This document shows positions 27,929 through 38,092 of a DNA stretch of 64,000 nucleotides, in pieces (the first letter of the stretch is position 1; each line of letters opens with the position of its first letter). The stretch comes from Deltaproteobacteria bacterium (GTDB lineage Bacteria; UBA10199; JACPAL01; GCA-016699445). The stretch lies in NCBI GenBank assembly GCA_016699445.1, contig CP064976.1, positions 2,046,001 through 2,110,000 of the forward strand, given 5' to 3'. The translations under genes were made by a program, and so were the position numbers. The notes under the pieces were generated by a model that was not told where the DNA came from, ran no database searches, and saw only the letters and a program-made list of their open reading frames with translations.

Positions 27929-28004
27929 TTGGGGGATGTGCTTCGCCCAATCCCCCAAACCCCCGTTGCCTTTCGAACTGGCTTAGCCAGATTCTCAAGG
28001 CGGG
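27929..28004. repeat. two adjacent imperfect hairpins upstream of tRNA-Val
   Basis: TTGGGGGAT (27929-27937) pairs with ATCCCCCAA (27950-27958). A second palindrome at 27961-28004 pairs CCG-TGCCTT with AAGGC-GG around an inner CTGGCTTAGCCAG. The pair resembles an intergenic palindromic repeat rather than a terminator, because no gene ends here. Confidence 0.5.
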
Positions 28005-28080
28005 ATTTAAATCAGTTTAGGAAAGCCGGACCATATTTCTTTTTGAATTTCGTGCAAGATTTTTGTGAAAAATTTTGAAA

Positions 28081-28260
28081 CTACTTTTTAAGATCTTCTG
28101 TTTTAATCCACTCAGTATTTTCAATCATATTAATAAAACAGTGAGGTTGAGAGCTTAACGATCGTAGGATGAGCTTTAAGTAGCCGACTAAGCCTTTCAT
28201 GCGGATGAGTGTGATAGGATTTAATAGAATGTCTTTTGTTTGTATAACTCCAACAATCAT
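28081..28260 (-). CDS. 59-residue unknown protein, paralogue of the next gene
   Basis: A short frame found by comparison with the frame at 28449-28631. GGAGG lies six bases before ATG 28260. The product begins MIVGVIQTKDILLNP and contains GYLKLILRSLS and an acidic end (NTEWIKTEDLKK). It shares with its neighbour the pattern M-x-VGVI-x-TKD, GYLKL-x-LR-x-LS and NT-x-WI-x-T. The conserved pattern over different DNA shows the frame is coding. Function is unknown. Confidence 0.7.
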   Translation of the reverse strand: MIVGVIQTKDILLNPITLIRMKGLVGYLKLILRSLSSQPHCFINMIENTEWIKTEDLKK

Positions 28261-28448
28261 GTAGCCTCCGTGTCACCCATGGTCTGTAGAGCAAGGGTAA
28301 TGCCATTATTTTTTGTTCTTATGTGATCGGAAAGATCTTTGAAATGTTGCTAGATATTTAGGTTTTTTTAAAATGGTAGGAATTCACACAGAGGGAAAAA
28401 AGTGTTTGAGGGGGGTGTCGACTTCCCAAACTGAGGTGTTGAAGCGCT

Positions 28449-28631
28449 TTATTTTTGAGGCATGTTATTAGTGTCAATCCACTGGGTGTTTTGAGTCATG
28501 GAAATAAAACGATAACGTTTGGGGCTTAAGGCCCTTAGAAAAAGTTTTAAGTAACCCCGAACTCCTCTCATAGAAATAATAGTGAGTGGGTGAAGCAGGA
28601 CATCTTTCGTTTTGATGACACCAACAAACAT
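28449..28631 (-). CDS. 60-residue unknown protein, tandem paralogue
   Basis: It begins MFVGVIKTKDVLLHP, with AAGGGGG before the start. It aligns without gaps to the protein at 28081-28260 along most of its length. Roughly half the positions are identical by eye. There is no signal peptide or membrane helix. The region is mixed basic and hydrophobic (LKLFLRALSPKRYRFI). The two genes are 188 bases apart in the same direction. Confidence 0.7.
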   Translation of the reverse strand: MFVGVIKTKDVLLHPLTIISMRGVRGYLKLFLRALSPKRYRFISMTQNTQWIDTNNMPQK

Positions 28632-28836
28632 AAAACCCCCTTTTTAAACCGCTAAGGCTGCTTAGCGTTAGAACCCTTTTTCCCTTTTAGACTAAATATA
28701 TGATATAGCAAAGATAATGCCATGCGCTATGAGATGATTAACACGCTTATTTATAATAGGTTTTTTCAGATGAACTACAAGAAGGTGGGTTGTGAATTAC
28801 CCCTATTGAGAGGGTTATTATCAAAGTGACGAAAAA

Positions 28837-30383
28837 TTATTTCTCTCTTTTTACCAAGCTATTGGTTGGAGGAATCTGAATAACCAGTCCATCCCGGAGG
28901 GAGGGGCCTAAGTTATTGATATGTTCAAGATCTTGATGTGAGACCCCATAAGATTGAGCGATCGATTCGTAGGTCTCTCCTGAATCAACAATGTGTAGAT
29001 CCGGAGCTTCAGGACTAGCTTTGAAGTCTAAAAAGCGTGCGGCAAAAATATTTAAAGAGCCTTGAGGAACCCGGACTTGGGATCCTGGAGGTAGTGAATA
29101 GGCTCCACGAATGACATTGGGGTTAAATGCTGGATTGAGAGACTTTAATTCATTGAGGGATGTCTGTGAGAGATAAGCAATTTCGGGAAAGCTCATGGTA
29201 GTTGGGAGTTCAGCCATATCAAAAGTCATCAAAGGATCTAGAGTGATATTGCCAAAATATTTCTTCCGGTTTTCATATACATGGATCGCCGCTAAAAAAG
29301 AGGGGTAAAAATTTCGCGAGGCGAAAGCATAACTACCACCACGATAACCATTAATAATTTTAGCAATATCTTTGGTTCCAAGTGCGTTCATGGCTTTCAT
29401 GAGGTTGCCGGGCCCTGAGTTGTAAGCATTGATAGCCAAAGGCCATGTGCCTAATAAATCATAATTATGCTTTAAAAGCTTAGCGGCTCCATGACAGGCA
29501 ATCAAAGGATCATAGCGCTCGTCTACCAATGAATTGACGGTCATGAACTTTTTGGCAGAATCGGCCATAAACTGCCAAAGCCCTCCTGCAGCTACTTTTG
29601 AAAAAGCTTTCTCATTAAAAAGAGATTCTACAAAAGGTAGCCTGGAAATTTCCGGAGGCATTCCATGCAAAATCATAATTTTTTCAAAAATAGGAATGTA
29701 CCTCCCCGAATGTCTGACACCTTCTTCAAAACGATTTTTCATCCCTGTTTGTGAACGCAAACGATTCGCCAGTACAGGGTCTAGCCCTGATTTAATTTCT
29801 GACATGGCTTGATTGACAGTGGATTCTCGAATAGATTTTTTCTCAGCATCTGAAATATCTTTTTTGTTCAAGTCAGAAAAATCGAGTACTTTATAAACAA
29901 TCGATAAATCTTCCATGTCATGAATAACAACCTGATCAGAGCTGTAAACCCCATAAATACGCGCCCAAAATTCTACAGGAGCTGCTAAGGAAGGTGTGAT
30001 GATGAAAGGGGTATTGCCATGATAGCGGTCCACTAAAGAAACAGGAAGTTCTGGGAGAATGCTGGATGAAACCATTTTTCGAACAGTCTTATTTTTGGGT
30101 TCTATCAAAGACTTTGATTTCTTCTCATTAGGTTGAAGTGGTGGAAGCTCAGGTTCTGGAGGTAAGGCTCAGGTTCATTTTGTTTCGCTAATTCTGAAAA
30201 TGTCTCCACAGGTTTTAATTCTGTCTCCCAGGGAAGCGGCGGGACTTCCACATTAGGTGTGGCTTCTTTTTCCAAATGTGGAAATTTTTGAGGTAGAGCT
30301 GTTGATAAGCTTCTAAAACCGAAGTGAATCCCGGCTCCAATAAAAGCAACAAGGGCCATTCTGATGATTTGATCCTGTTTCAT
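28837..30383 (-). CDS. mltD: membrane-bound lytic murein transglycosylase with LysM domains (one frameshift)
   Basis: The N-terminal frame (30383 to 30105) has a signal anchor (IIRMALVAFIGAGIHFGF) and a proline-rich linker. The main frame starts at 30108. Between them a third reading continues the linker (LPPEPELPPLQPNEKK) directly into IEPKNKTVRK, so one base is missing near 30168 and this is a single gene. The lytic transglycosylase domain has LPFVESLFNEKAFS with the catalytic Glu, GGLWQFM and AINAYNSGPGN. LysM-type murein-binding repeats follow (DSGETYESIAQSYGVS). The gene order with DacB and NagZ fits a cell-wall recycling group. The mltD symbol is by domain layout. Confidence 0.87.
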
Positions 30384-30388
30384 AAAAC

Positions 30389-31837
30389 CTATTCAAACTC
30401 TCTAGCGATCGATCTTAAAATTTCCTGTTTGGCGATCACCAGTCTGTCGTGTGGAATGGTAACATCATTTAACAAAAGAGAGAAAGCGATTCGTTTCCGA
30501 TTTAAAAAAAGATATCCAGAAAGTGAGCTCACTTCATTGAGTGTACCTGTTTTTGCAAATACTTTACCCATCAATTCGGGCACCTTAAGTCGTCGTTTAA
30601 GTGTGCCGTCGGTACCAGCAATACTCAAGCTATCAATAAATTCATCTCGATAAGGGGATCGGTAAACAGCTTTCAATATTTCAATAAATTGAGAGGGGGA
30701 GAGTCGATTGTAAAGTGAGAGCCCAGACCCATTATCTAAAGCAAACTCGTGAGAATCGATGCCCAAAGATGTCAAATATTCCCTTGCAGCTTCGAGCCCT
30801 TTATCTAGGGAAGCAGGTTCTCCATATTTTTCACCGCCGATGACACGCAAGACTTGTTCAGCAATAAAATTATTACTAAATTTTCCCATTCCTTTGAGTA
30901 CTTCGCTTAATTCTGGTGAGTGGTGCGTGAGTACTTTGGTGCTTCCTTGAGGTGCAATTCCTTCGATCACTTTTCCTTTAATATCAATTCCATTGGACTC
31001 CATTGCTTGAATAAAAGCGGTGCCAAAAGCGAGTGCTGGGTTTTGAGCGGCATTGATGGTTCTTTTTTTGATGATAGCTTTTCGACGAGATCTGTTTTTG
31101 CGGGAAGATTTTTTGCGAAAGTTAATTGTTGTTTGTTCAGCTTCTTCTTCGGAGCTTTGAGAGAGTTTAATCTGTCCTCGATTAAAGTTGTAGGAGAGTG
31201 CTCCGAGTACAATGGTATAATCTTTTCCACCACTTCGGGAGGAATAATGAATGTTATGATCGTTTCCAAAATAGGAATCATCAATATACACATTTCCCGA
31301 TATTTCTTTGAGTCCCGCATCCACAAAAGCATCGACAACAGCTTCCATTTCTTCGGTTGTGAAGACAGGATCTCCATACCCACGAATCCATATGTTGTGA
31401 AGTTTTCCATCGGGATCAATGGAGGCTTCTGAGAGGAAATCTGTTTTGAATGTATAGTGGGGTCCTAAAAGATCAAGTGAGGCAGCTTCCGTGACGATTT
31501 TTGTATTTGAGGCTGGATTCATCGGTTGATCAGGATTTTTTTCAAAAAGAATTTTTCCTGATCCCAGTTCAACAGCTTTCAACCCTACAAGGCAGGCGTT
31601 AAGACCTGTTTCTCTCAAAATATAATCCATTTGTTCAGAAAGGGTCCCTTCAGGATTCAGCGCCAACGAACCTCTTCGGTATGGAGTGTTTTTATGACTG
31701 GTCTTTGGAGGTTTTGAAAGGGATGATTTTCTGACAGCCGCATGATTTTTTTTGGAACTTGCTTGAAGAGAAATAGATAGTGTTGAAAAAATAAGCAGAA
31801 AAATAATTAAAGAGTGACAGACTTTTAAAAGTTTCAT
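30389..31837 (-). CDS. dacB: D-alanyl-D-alanine carboxypeptidase/endopeptidase (PBP4, S13 family)
   Basis: A 482-residue exported enzyme with signal peptide (LIIFLLIFSTLSISLQA). Active-site motifs are SxxK in NPASNTKIV, SxN in KFSNNFIAEQ and KTG in VFAKTGTLNE. It trims peptide cross-links in the periplasm. There is a Lys/Arg-rich insert in the middle domain (KKSSRKNRSRRKAIIKKR), which is unusual. The gap to mltD is five bases, so the two are probably one operon. Confidence 0.9.
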   Translation of the reverse strand: MKLLKVCHSLIIFLLIFSTLSISLQASSKKNHAAVRKSSLSKPPKTSHKNTPYRRGSLALNPEGTLSEQMDYILRETGLNACLVGLKAVELGSGKILFEKNPDQPMNPASNTKIVTEAASLDLLGPHYTFKTDFLSEASIDPDGKLHNIWIRGYGDPVFTTEEMEAVVDAFVDAGLKEISGNVYIDDSYFGNDHNIHYSSRSGGKDYTIVLGALSYNFNRGQIKLSQSSEEEAEQTTINFRKKSSRKNRSRRKAIIKKRTINAAQNPALAFGTAFIQAMESNGIDIKGKVIEGIAPQGSTKVLTHHSPELSEVLKGMGKFSNNFIAEQVLRVIGGEKYGEPASLDKGLEAAREYLTSLGIDSHEFALDNGSGLSLYNRLSPSQFIEILKAVYRSPYRDEFIDSLSIAGTDGTLKRRLKVPELMGKVFAKTGTLNEVSSLSGYLFLNRKRIAFSLLLNDVTIPHDRLVIAKQEILRSIAREFE

Positions 31838-31853
31838 AATTTTTCAAAAATTT

Positions 31854-33382
31854 GTGGTTAACCTAAATATAACTTTTTCAGCTTTCAATCGTTTCAAAAG
31901 TAAAATCCTTTTATTACTTTTAATGATAGCAGTTTCTTGCGGGAGTCCAAACCGATTTCCTCCACTCAATAAAACACCTAGCGATACTCTGGTGGTGGGG
32001 GTTGAAAGTGCTTCATCGTTTTCAAAAATTTCGCGTCTCATCCATCGAGGGCTTTTTAGAGTCAACGAAAGGTTCGAGCTGGTGCCTGATTTAATTGATT
32101 CTTTTGAACAACCAGATCTTCAACATTATATTTTTCATCTAAAATCAGGGGTTTTGTTTCATGATGGCCAAAATCTGACTCTAGATGATGTTGTGTATAC
32201 TTTGGAAAAAAATCGTACAGAACAAAGCCCGTGGAAAAAAGTTTTAGACAAGATAGACGAAATAAAAATTATTGACCCTCAAACTTTTCAAATTTCTCTC
32301 AAAGAACCTTACATGCCTTTTCTGGCTTCATTAACAGTTGGGATTGTTCCTAAAGGACGATCTCCTCAGATAGGGACCGGAAATTTTGCTGTGGAAAAAG
32401 TTGAAGCGGATAAAGTGAGACTGCGACGTGTGGCGCGTTCTGAATCAGAAAATCATCCGCCCGTTTCTTTTTTGGAGTTTCAGGTGATTCCGGATGATGA
32501 TCTACGACTGTTAGCTTTGAAGAATGGACGGGTGGATGTTTTGCAAAATCATATTCCTCCAAAACTTATTAATACACTCAGAGTAGAACCTTTTAAAATA
32601 CAAACGACAGATGGCTCTTTAGTCACATACTTGTCACTTAATCTTGAAGAGATTCATCTCTCCAAACCTGATGTGCGCAAAGCTATTGCCTATGCGTTGG
32701 ATATTCCTGCAATTATCGATGAACATTTGGGCGGCTTGGCTGTACCTGCTCAGAGTCTTTTGCCGGTCGCTCATTGGGCATTTCAAAGTGATGTTTCGAC
32801 ATATCCTCATACAGATCAAAATCTGACAGCTTCTAAAGTCTTACTCAATCGACTTGGATATTTTGATGCTGATGGGGATGGGCCACGGCCGCGTTTTTCA
32901 TTAAGTTTGAAGACTCTTGCAGAAAAAAACTCAATGGGCCTGGCGCGTTTGATAGCTAAGCAATTGAGGGTTGTGGGTATTGATCTTAAAATGGTGGCTT
33001 TGGAAAAAGAATTGTTTTTGAAAGATGTCTTGTCGGGGAATTTTGATTTGGTTTTGATGGAAGGTCCTGAAGAAGGCGCTGATTTAAGTGAGCCTGATTT
33101 TTCAAAAATATTTATCATATTAATGGGAAGGGTAAGAATGACGAGAGTGATGCGTCGATAAATCAGCTGACAGAGTCCATGAACAAGACTCTCAATCGTG
33201 AAGAGAGAAAAGATATTTATGGTTGGATGCAAAAATTATTTTCTCAAGATCTGCCCGTTATCCCTTTATGGTATCAAAAAAATATCGTGATTTATTCGAA
33301 TCGTATTCAGAATGTGCGCTTGAGACCTGATGGGTCATTTGAGTGGATGATGGATGTGACAAAAGATCAGATTAAAAACTAG
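31854..33382 (+). CDS. extracellular solute-binding lipoprotein, family 5 (peptide/nickel type), one frameshift
   Basis: A periplasmic binding lipoprotein of an ABC importer or peptide-sensing system. It has the lipobox IAVSC near residue 30 and family segments such as FHLKSGVLFHDGQNLTLDDVVYT and GTGNFAVEK. The frame breaks near 33108-33112. One T more in the TTT run restores FSKIFYHINGKGKND, leading into the frame that ends at 33382 (LPVIPLWYQKNIVIYS). No permease or ATPase genes are adjacent, so transport partners are elsewhere. Divergent from dacB. Confidence 0.85.
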
Positions 33383-33391
33383 GAGATGATG

Positions 33392-34373
33392 ATGACATTT
33401 AAAGAATTTAGTCAGTTGTTTATGTGGGGATTTGAAGGTCTATCCGTATCAGCTGAAACCAAAAAACTTTTGAAACAAGCCCCTTCATCGGGTGTAATTT
33501 TATTTAAACGGAATATTGAATCACTTTCTCAGGTTAAAAAACTCAATCAGTCTTTGAATCAAATCAATCCCGGGATGTTGATTGCTGTGGATCAAGAGGG
33601 TGGGCGTGTGGCGCGTTTGACAGCGCCATTTCCTATTTATCCTCCTGCCGTGACGTGGGGATTTTTATTTCAAAAAGGAAAGAATCGAAAACTCGTTGTC
33701 GAAGCAGGCTTTCTTTTAGGCAGAGAACTACGTGCTTTAGGATTTAATCTCGATTTTGCTCCCGTGCTTGATGTGATTCCAATCCTCAAAATCCGATCAT
33801 TGGTGATCGTGCTTTTCGGATGATCCTAAAATCGCGGCGGCTGCGGCGTTGGCTTTTGCGGAAGGTTTACAAAAGGCAGGAATTGTCACGTGTGGAAAAC
33901 ATTTTCCAGGACATGGAGATACGCATCAGGATTCTCATCTGACTTTGCCTACGGTGAAGCGAAGCAAAAGTGTTTTGGAAAAAGTAGAGTTGTTTCCGTT
34001 TCGCCAAGCGATTCAAAAGAAGATTCCGATGTTGATGACAGCTCATGTGGTTTTTCCAGCTTTAGATCCCAAAAATCCCGCGACGCTTTCGAAAAAAATC
34101 CTGACGGATCTTTTGAGAAAAAAATGGAAATATAATGGCGTGATCATTTCGGATGATTTTGAGATGAAGGCCATTTCGGAAAAGTACTCCCATGCCGAAG
34201 CGTGTGTCTTGTCTTTGGAGGCGGGTGTCGACATGCTTTTGATTTGTAGAGGGGGAGAGCAGGGCTTGGAAACGGTTGAAAAGGTCTACGCCGAAGTCCA
34301 AAAATCCCCATTTTTGAAGTCACAAGCCTTCCAAAGTCATGCTCGGATTCTGAGGCTTTTACACCGCAAATAA
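33392..34373 (+). CDS. nagZ: beta-N-acetylhexosaminidase NagZ (two frameshifts)
   Basis: A glycosidase that removes GlcNAc from recycled murein fragments. Motifs are VDQEGGRVARL, HFPGHGDTHQDSHLTLP and the catalytic segment SDDFEMKAI. The start is the third ATG, 33392, six bases after AGGAG. The frame breaks near 33776 (DVIP should read DVNSNPKNP) and again at the TTTT near 33814-33817 (FSDDPKIAAAA restored with one T more). Both need one added base. The neighbours (mltD, dacB) act in the same recycling pathway. Confidence 0.88.
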
Positions 34374-34553
34374 TCAGGCTTTGATGCCTTGAGTCACCAT
34401 TCAGACCTTAGTCCTCTAATTTATCCACAGGTTCAATATTCATAAATCCATTTTATTTCAATGTCTTAGCTAGGTGCCTGGCACCGTTGTTTTTGGGGCT
34501 AGGGTGGCATCTGGCTTGCTAAAATAGAGGTCTAGAGGAGAAGTGTATTAATT

Positions 34554-35690
34554 ATGGGTGTTGAGTCATTAAATAGCGGTGCTCGATTTACAGGATCCGA
34601 TCGGTTGGAGGCGGCTCGTGATGCGCGTCGTACTGCCAATCGAGAGGGCGAGGCTCAACTTGCTAAAACCCATACGACTTCACAGCGTACTTCTGTTGCT
34701 CAACGAGATTCATTTCAAAAAGCAAGGACACTAGCCCAACAGGCTCAGCTTTTGAATGAGGGACGTCAACATGTAGCCGATAGTAGAGCCGAGCAAACTT
34801 CGAAAGCCGCTGAAACGCCTCATCCGGAACACGCTCAGTCGCAACCGACTTCAGAAACTACTCCACCTCCCCAAGCGGCTCATAATGACCAACCTGTTCA
34901 CGAGCAGCCCACCACCCCGACGACTCCGCCCCAAGAAGCAGCAGCTCCTGAGCAACAAGCTCCCGTCGACAATTATCCTCAACCTGATATGGCCGGTCAA
35001 CCTGTTGCTGCTCACGACGCTCCCGCAGTTCCAAATCAAGTATCGCAAGCTCCAGGTACGGAACACTCCCAAAATAATCCTCAAGGTGAAGGCCAAGCCG
35101 GGACTCAGGCGCAACCAAGGACGACTGGTTCCACTCCGGAAAGTGAATCCACGACGCCTCCCCGAACATCCGCTGCTCCTGAAGCTCATTTAACACCGGA
35201 ACAGATTCTACAACGCCGTTTAATTCAGCTGCAAGGCGGTGAGCCGGTACAACCGAGAGCCCAGGCCACGACACCGCAAACACCCGAGCCCCTTGTCGCT
35301 CAAGGTACCATGACGCCTACAGCGCCAGCTCCGCAAACAAATGCAGAACATAGTCTCCCTCAAGGAGCCATGAAGGTCTTTGAGAATGGAGACATTCCTG
35401 CTGATCATGCGGATAGTTATGCTGCAGGTTTGAAGGCCGCCATTGTTTTACGTCAGACTGAAGCTTCCAGGCCGGAAGGCGCTGGATCCGCTCCTATGTT
35501 AAATGCCGCCGCAAGCTTGTTATCGGCTAATCCTCCAATGACTCGTGAGCAAATGTTGGCTCGATTGAATCGTGATAATAGTCGTGGACGTGACGGTGAA
35601 GAAGGTAGTGTTAATGGTCTGCAGAGACGCTCAGCAGGTTTGACAAGGGATTATATGATTGGCTCCCGTAGGGAAAGGCAGTGGGGTTAA
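34554..35690 (+). CDS. low-complexity Pro/Gln/Thr/Ala-rich protein
   Basis: A 378-residue protein without recognised domains. Residues about 80-270 are repetitive and rich in Pro, Gln, Thr, Ala and Glu and would be disordered. The ends are more complex (GARFTGSDRLEAARDARRTA, GFKAAIVLRQTEA-like C-terminal helices). There is no signal peptide. Base composition is richer in C than the neighbours, as expected from the residues used. GAGGAG lies about 13 bases before ATG 34554. Homology cannot be judged by eye. Confidence 0.6.
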   Translation: MGVESLNSGARFTGSDRLEAARDARRTANREGEAQLAKTHTTSQRTSVAQRDSFQKARTLAQQAQLLNEGRQHVADSRAEQTSKAAETPHPEHAQSQPTSETTPPPQAAHNDQPVHEQPTTPTTPPQEAAAPEQQAPVDNYPQPDMAGQPVAAHDAPAVPNQVSQAPGTEHSQNNPQGEGQAGTQAQPRTTGSTPESESTTPPRTSAAPEAHLTPEQILQRRLIQLQGGEPVQPRAQATTPQTPEPLVAQGTMTPTAPAPQTNAEHSLPQGAMKVFENGDIPADHADSYAAGLKAAIVLRQTEASRPEGAGSAPMLNAAASLLSANPPMTREQMLARLNRDNSRGRDGEEGSVNGLQRRSAGLTRDYMIGSRRERQWG

Positions 35691-35917
35691 ACCTTCCCCT
35701 CCCGATCCAACTGCGTGAGCTCCTGAAATCCACCAATCAATTGCTCATCACAAAAAATCTGAGGCACCGTTTTCATCCCTGTTTTTTTGACGAGGGCATC
35801 GAATTCGTCGTCTGCGCTGACGTCGACTTCCTCGAAGGCGAGATTTTTTCGTTTCAGTAAATTTTTCGCGGCGACACAGTAGGGACAGTCATCAGTGGTA
35901 TAAATTTTAATTTTCAT
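35687..35917 (-). CDS. glutaredoxin (GrxC-type)
   Basis: A 76-residue thiol-disulfide oxidoreductase with active site CPYC (TTDDCPYCVAAKNLL), the cis-proline motif KTVPQIF and the glutathione-binding GGFQELTQLDREG. The start at 35917 (MKIKIYTTDD) gives the standard length. The frame continues back to 35941. The end overlaps the preceding gene by four bases. Confidence 0.9.
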   Translation of the reverse strand: MKIKIYTTDDCPYCVAAKNLLKRKNLAFEEVDVSADDEFDALVKKTGMKTVPQIFCDEQLIGGFQELTQLDREGKV

Positions 35918-35953
35918 AGGGCTTAAATAACCTTTCTTCATTTAATTGAAAAC

Positions 35954-36016
35954 GGACATGGTGAGCGGAGTCGAACCATCATTTTCGTTTCATGGTTCGA
36001 CAGGCTCACCATGTCC
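35954..36016. repeat. palindromic element, family A copy 2 (intergenic)
   Basis: A 63-base near-perfect palindrome with arms GGACATGGTGAGC...GTCGAACCAT and ATGGTTCGAC...GCTCACCATGTCC, matching the insert in folC at 1447-1514. It lies between glutaredoxin and rmuC. Confidence 0.9.
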
Positions 36017-36102
36017 ATCTTGTTAAGTTGTATCTACTTACGTTTCAAAAAGTCTCAATATCAAGCTTGATTTGATCTCAAGATGCTTTATCTTCCGCCC
36101 TT

Positions 36103-37191
36103 ATGACCACAAACACACTTTTACTTTTTGCCATCGTTATTTTGATGGGTCTGGTTGGATTTCTGATTTTTTTAATGACTCGAAAAAAAGAAAATATTTC
36201 TGAACAGCTTCTTAAGCTTCAAGTGGAAAATCTTCAAAACAATCTCGATGCGTCGTCAAAACTTGTACATCAACAAATGACTTCATTGATGGAAGTGATG
36301 GACAAGCGTCTTCATGAAAGTAGTCAGCTGATGGAGGAGTCTAATAAAAATGTTGGCCAACGTCTGGACAACGCTGCACGCGTAGTGGGGGAGGTGCAGA
36401 AGAGTTTGGGCCGCATGGAAGAGTCGACGAAACAAATTTTTGATGTGGGTAAAGATATCGCGAGCCTTCAAGATATTCTCAAAGCTCCAAAACTGCGCGG
36501 AAATTTAGGGGAATTGTTCTTAGGGGATTTGCTTTCTCAAGTATTGCCTCCCGATCGTTACAAGCTTCAGCATGAATTTAGTTCACGTGAAAAAGTCGAT
36601 GCGGTGATCCATTCAGCTCAAGGGATGATTCCTGTAGATTCTAAATTTCCTCTCGAAAACTTTCTGCGCATTATTCAACAATCTAATAACGAAGACGAAA
36701 AGCGTGCGGCTCGAAAAGTGTTTTTGAATGATGTTAAAAAACACATCGATAAGATCGCACAAAAATACATTCTTCCTCACGAAGGGACTCTCGATATTGC
36801 TCTCATGTATATTCCGGCTGAAAATGTTTATTATGAAATTTTGATTCGTCAGGAAGAAGGGGAAAAAGATTTGATTCGTTACGCGCAAGAAAAACGCGTT
36901 TATCCTGTATCTCCCAATAGTTTTTATGCCTATCTTCAAACGATCGCGATGGGATTTAAGGGAATGAAAATTGAAGAACGTGCTCATGAGATCATGAAGG
37001 ATTTGGCGTCACTTAAGAAAGATTTTGGAGATTTTGGAGATCGGTTTCAGTTGGTCGGCAAACATTTGTCGAACGCCAAAGGATCGTTTGAAGAAGCAGA
37101 CAAGAAGCTTCAAAAATTTGGCGATAAGATGCAAAACCTCGTGGTGGGTGAGGGTCCTGATTTGAGGCTCGTGGAAGGAAAATCTTTATGA
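36103..37191 (+). CDS. rmuC: RmuC-family DNA recombination protein
   Basis: A 362-residue protein with one N-terminal membrane helix (LLFAIVILMGLVGFLIFLM), a coiled coil to about residue 125 and the RmuC nuclease-like domain (LRGNLGELFLGDLL, PVDSKFPLENFLR, YILPHEGTLDIALMYIPAEN). It limits inversions at short inverted repeats in E. coli. Its end overlaps the next start by four bases. Confidence 0.9.
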   Translation: MTTNTLLLFAIVILMGLVGFLIFLMTRKKENISEQLLKLQVENLQNNLDASSKLVHQQMTSLMEVMDKRLHESSQLMEESNKNVGQRLDNAARVVGEVQKSLGRMEESTKQIFDVGKDIASLQDILKAPKLRGNLGELFLGDLLSQVLPPDRYKLQHEFSSREKVDAVIHSAQGMIPVDSKFPLENFLRIIQQSNNEDEKRAARKVFLNDVKKHIDKIAQKYILPHEGTLDIALMYIPAENVYYEILIRQEEGEKDLIRYAQEKRVYPVSPNSFYAYLQTIAMGFKGMKIEERAHEIMKDLASLKKDFGDFGDRFQLVGKHLSNAKGSFEEADKKLQKFGDKMQNLVVGEGPDLRLVEGKSL

Positions 37192-37985
37192 TCGTCTATG
37201 CTGTTTCCGATGCCACTGGAGAGTTGGCTTTGAGTGTGACCAACGCTGCTGTGCGACAATTTAAAAAAGAAGGTGTGCCGATTCTTCAACGCACACGGGT
37301 GCGATCAGCGGAAAGAACAATCGGTGTTGTGCAAGAAGCTCACGATACGAAGGGTTGTATTATTTTCACTTTTGTTTCCAAAAATTTGAGACAGCTCTTG
37401 CTTAAAACGGCTCAAGACATGGGTGTGTTGGCTATTGATGTGATGGGACCTGTGTTGGATTCGCTGGAAAGTTTTCTTCATGTGAAACCTTCCGATGAGC
37501 CTGGATTGAGACATGATTTTTCGAGTTCTTATTTGAAGCGCAATGAAGCTATCGAGTTTTCCGTGAAGCATGATGATGGTTTGGGAATGGATACGGTGCG
37601 CAATGCGGATATTATTTTAATTGGCATTTCGCGCACATCCAAAACTCCGTTGTCGATTTATTTGTCGTATCGCGGTTACAAGACAGCCAATGTTCCTTTG
37701 GTGCGTGGAGTGCCGATTCCGTCGGTATTACACTTGGTGGATCCTGCCAAATTGGTTGGGTTGACGATCTCTCCAGAAAAATTAGCTGATTTGCGGACAT
37801 CGCGATTAGCCAAGCTGGGTGTGGGGCATATGGAAAATTATGCCAATATTGAAAGCATCACTCAGGAAATAAAATACGCCAACCGCGTCTTCCAAACTCT
37901 CAAAGTCAAAGCCATCATCGACGTCACTTTCAAGGCCATTGAAGAAGTGGCCTCCGACGTACTGTCGTCGTTTGGGTGGGTGTAA
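37188..37985 (+). CDS. PEP synthase/PPDK regulatory kinase-pyrophosphorylase
   Basis: A 265-residue member of the PSRP family (formerly DUF299), which both phosphorylates and dephosphorylates PEP synthetase or pyruvate phosphate dikinase. It has the N-terminal SDATGELA and the P-loop-like IGISRTSKTPLSIYLSYRGYK. The product controls the pyruvate-PEP step. Its target gene is not in the window. ATG 37188 overlaps the stop of rmuC. Confidence 0.9.
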   Translation: MIVYAVSDATGELALSVTNAAVRQFKKEGVPILQRTRVRSAERTIGVVQEAHDTKGCIIFTFVSKNLRQLLLKTAQDMGVLAIDVMGPVLDSLESFLHVKPSDEPGLRHDFSSSYLKRNEAIEFSVKHDDGLGMDTVRNADIILIGISRTSKTPLSIYLSYRGYKTANVPLVRGVPIPSVLHLVDPAKLVGLTISPEKLADLRTSRLAKLGVGHMENYANIESITQEIKYANRVFQTLKVKAIIDVTFKAIEEVASDVLSSFGWV

Positions 37986-38092
37986 GTGTTGAAATGTGAA
38001 GATTGTCCTAAAAGTCAGTCTTAATATTTAATTTTTTTTGATTTGGAAAAGATTTTTCCACAACTTTTTTTGTCCAACGGCGAGAATAAAAT

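Noticed and set aside
27824..27958. Longer N-terminus for the di-haem peroxidase
   Set aside because: It would read through the tRNA-Val gene. The ATG at 27823 has a signal peptide and ribosome-binding site.
30920..31432. 170-codon plus-strand frame opposite dacB
   Set aside because: It is a shadow of dacB, whose three active-site motifs are clear. There is no sign of a real product.
33386..33391. Earlier ATG codons of nagZ
   Set aside because: ATG 33386 and 33389 lie too close to AGGAG. ATG 33392 has better spacing.
34473..34485. GGTGCCTGGCACC palindrome as a REP-type element
   Set aside because: Similar palindromes are linked to REP transposases elsewhere, but a single short copy is not enough to call one here.
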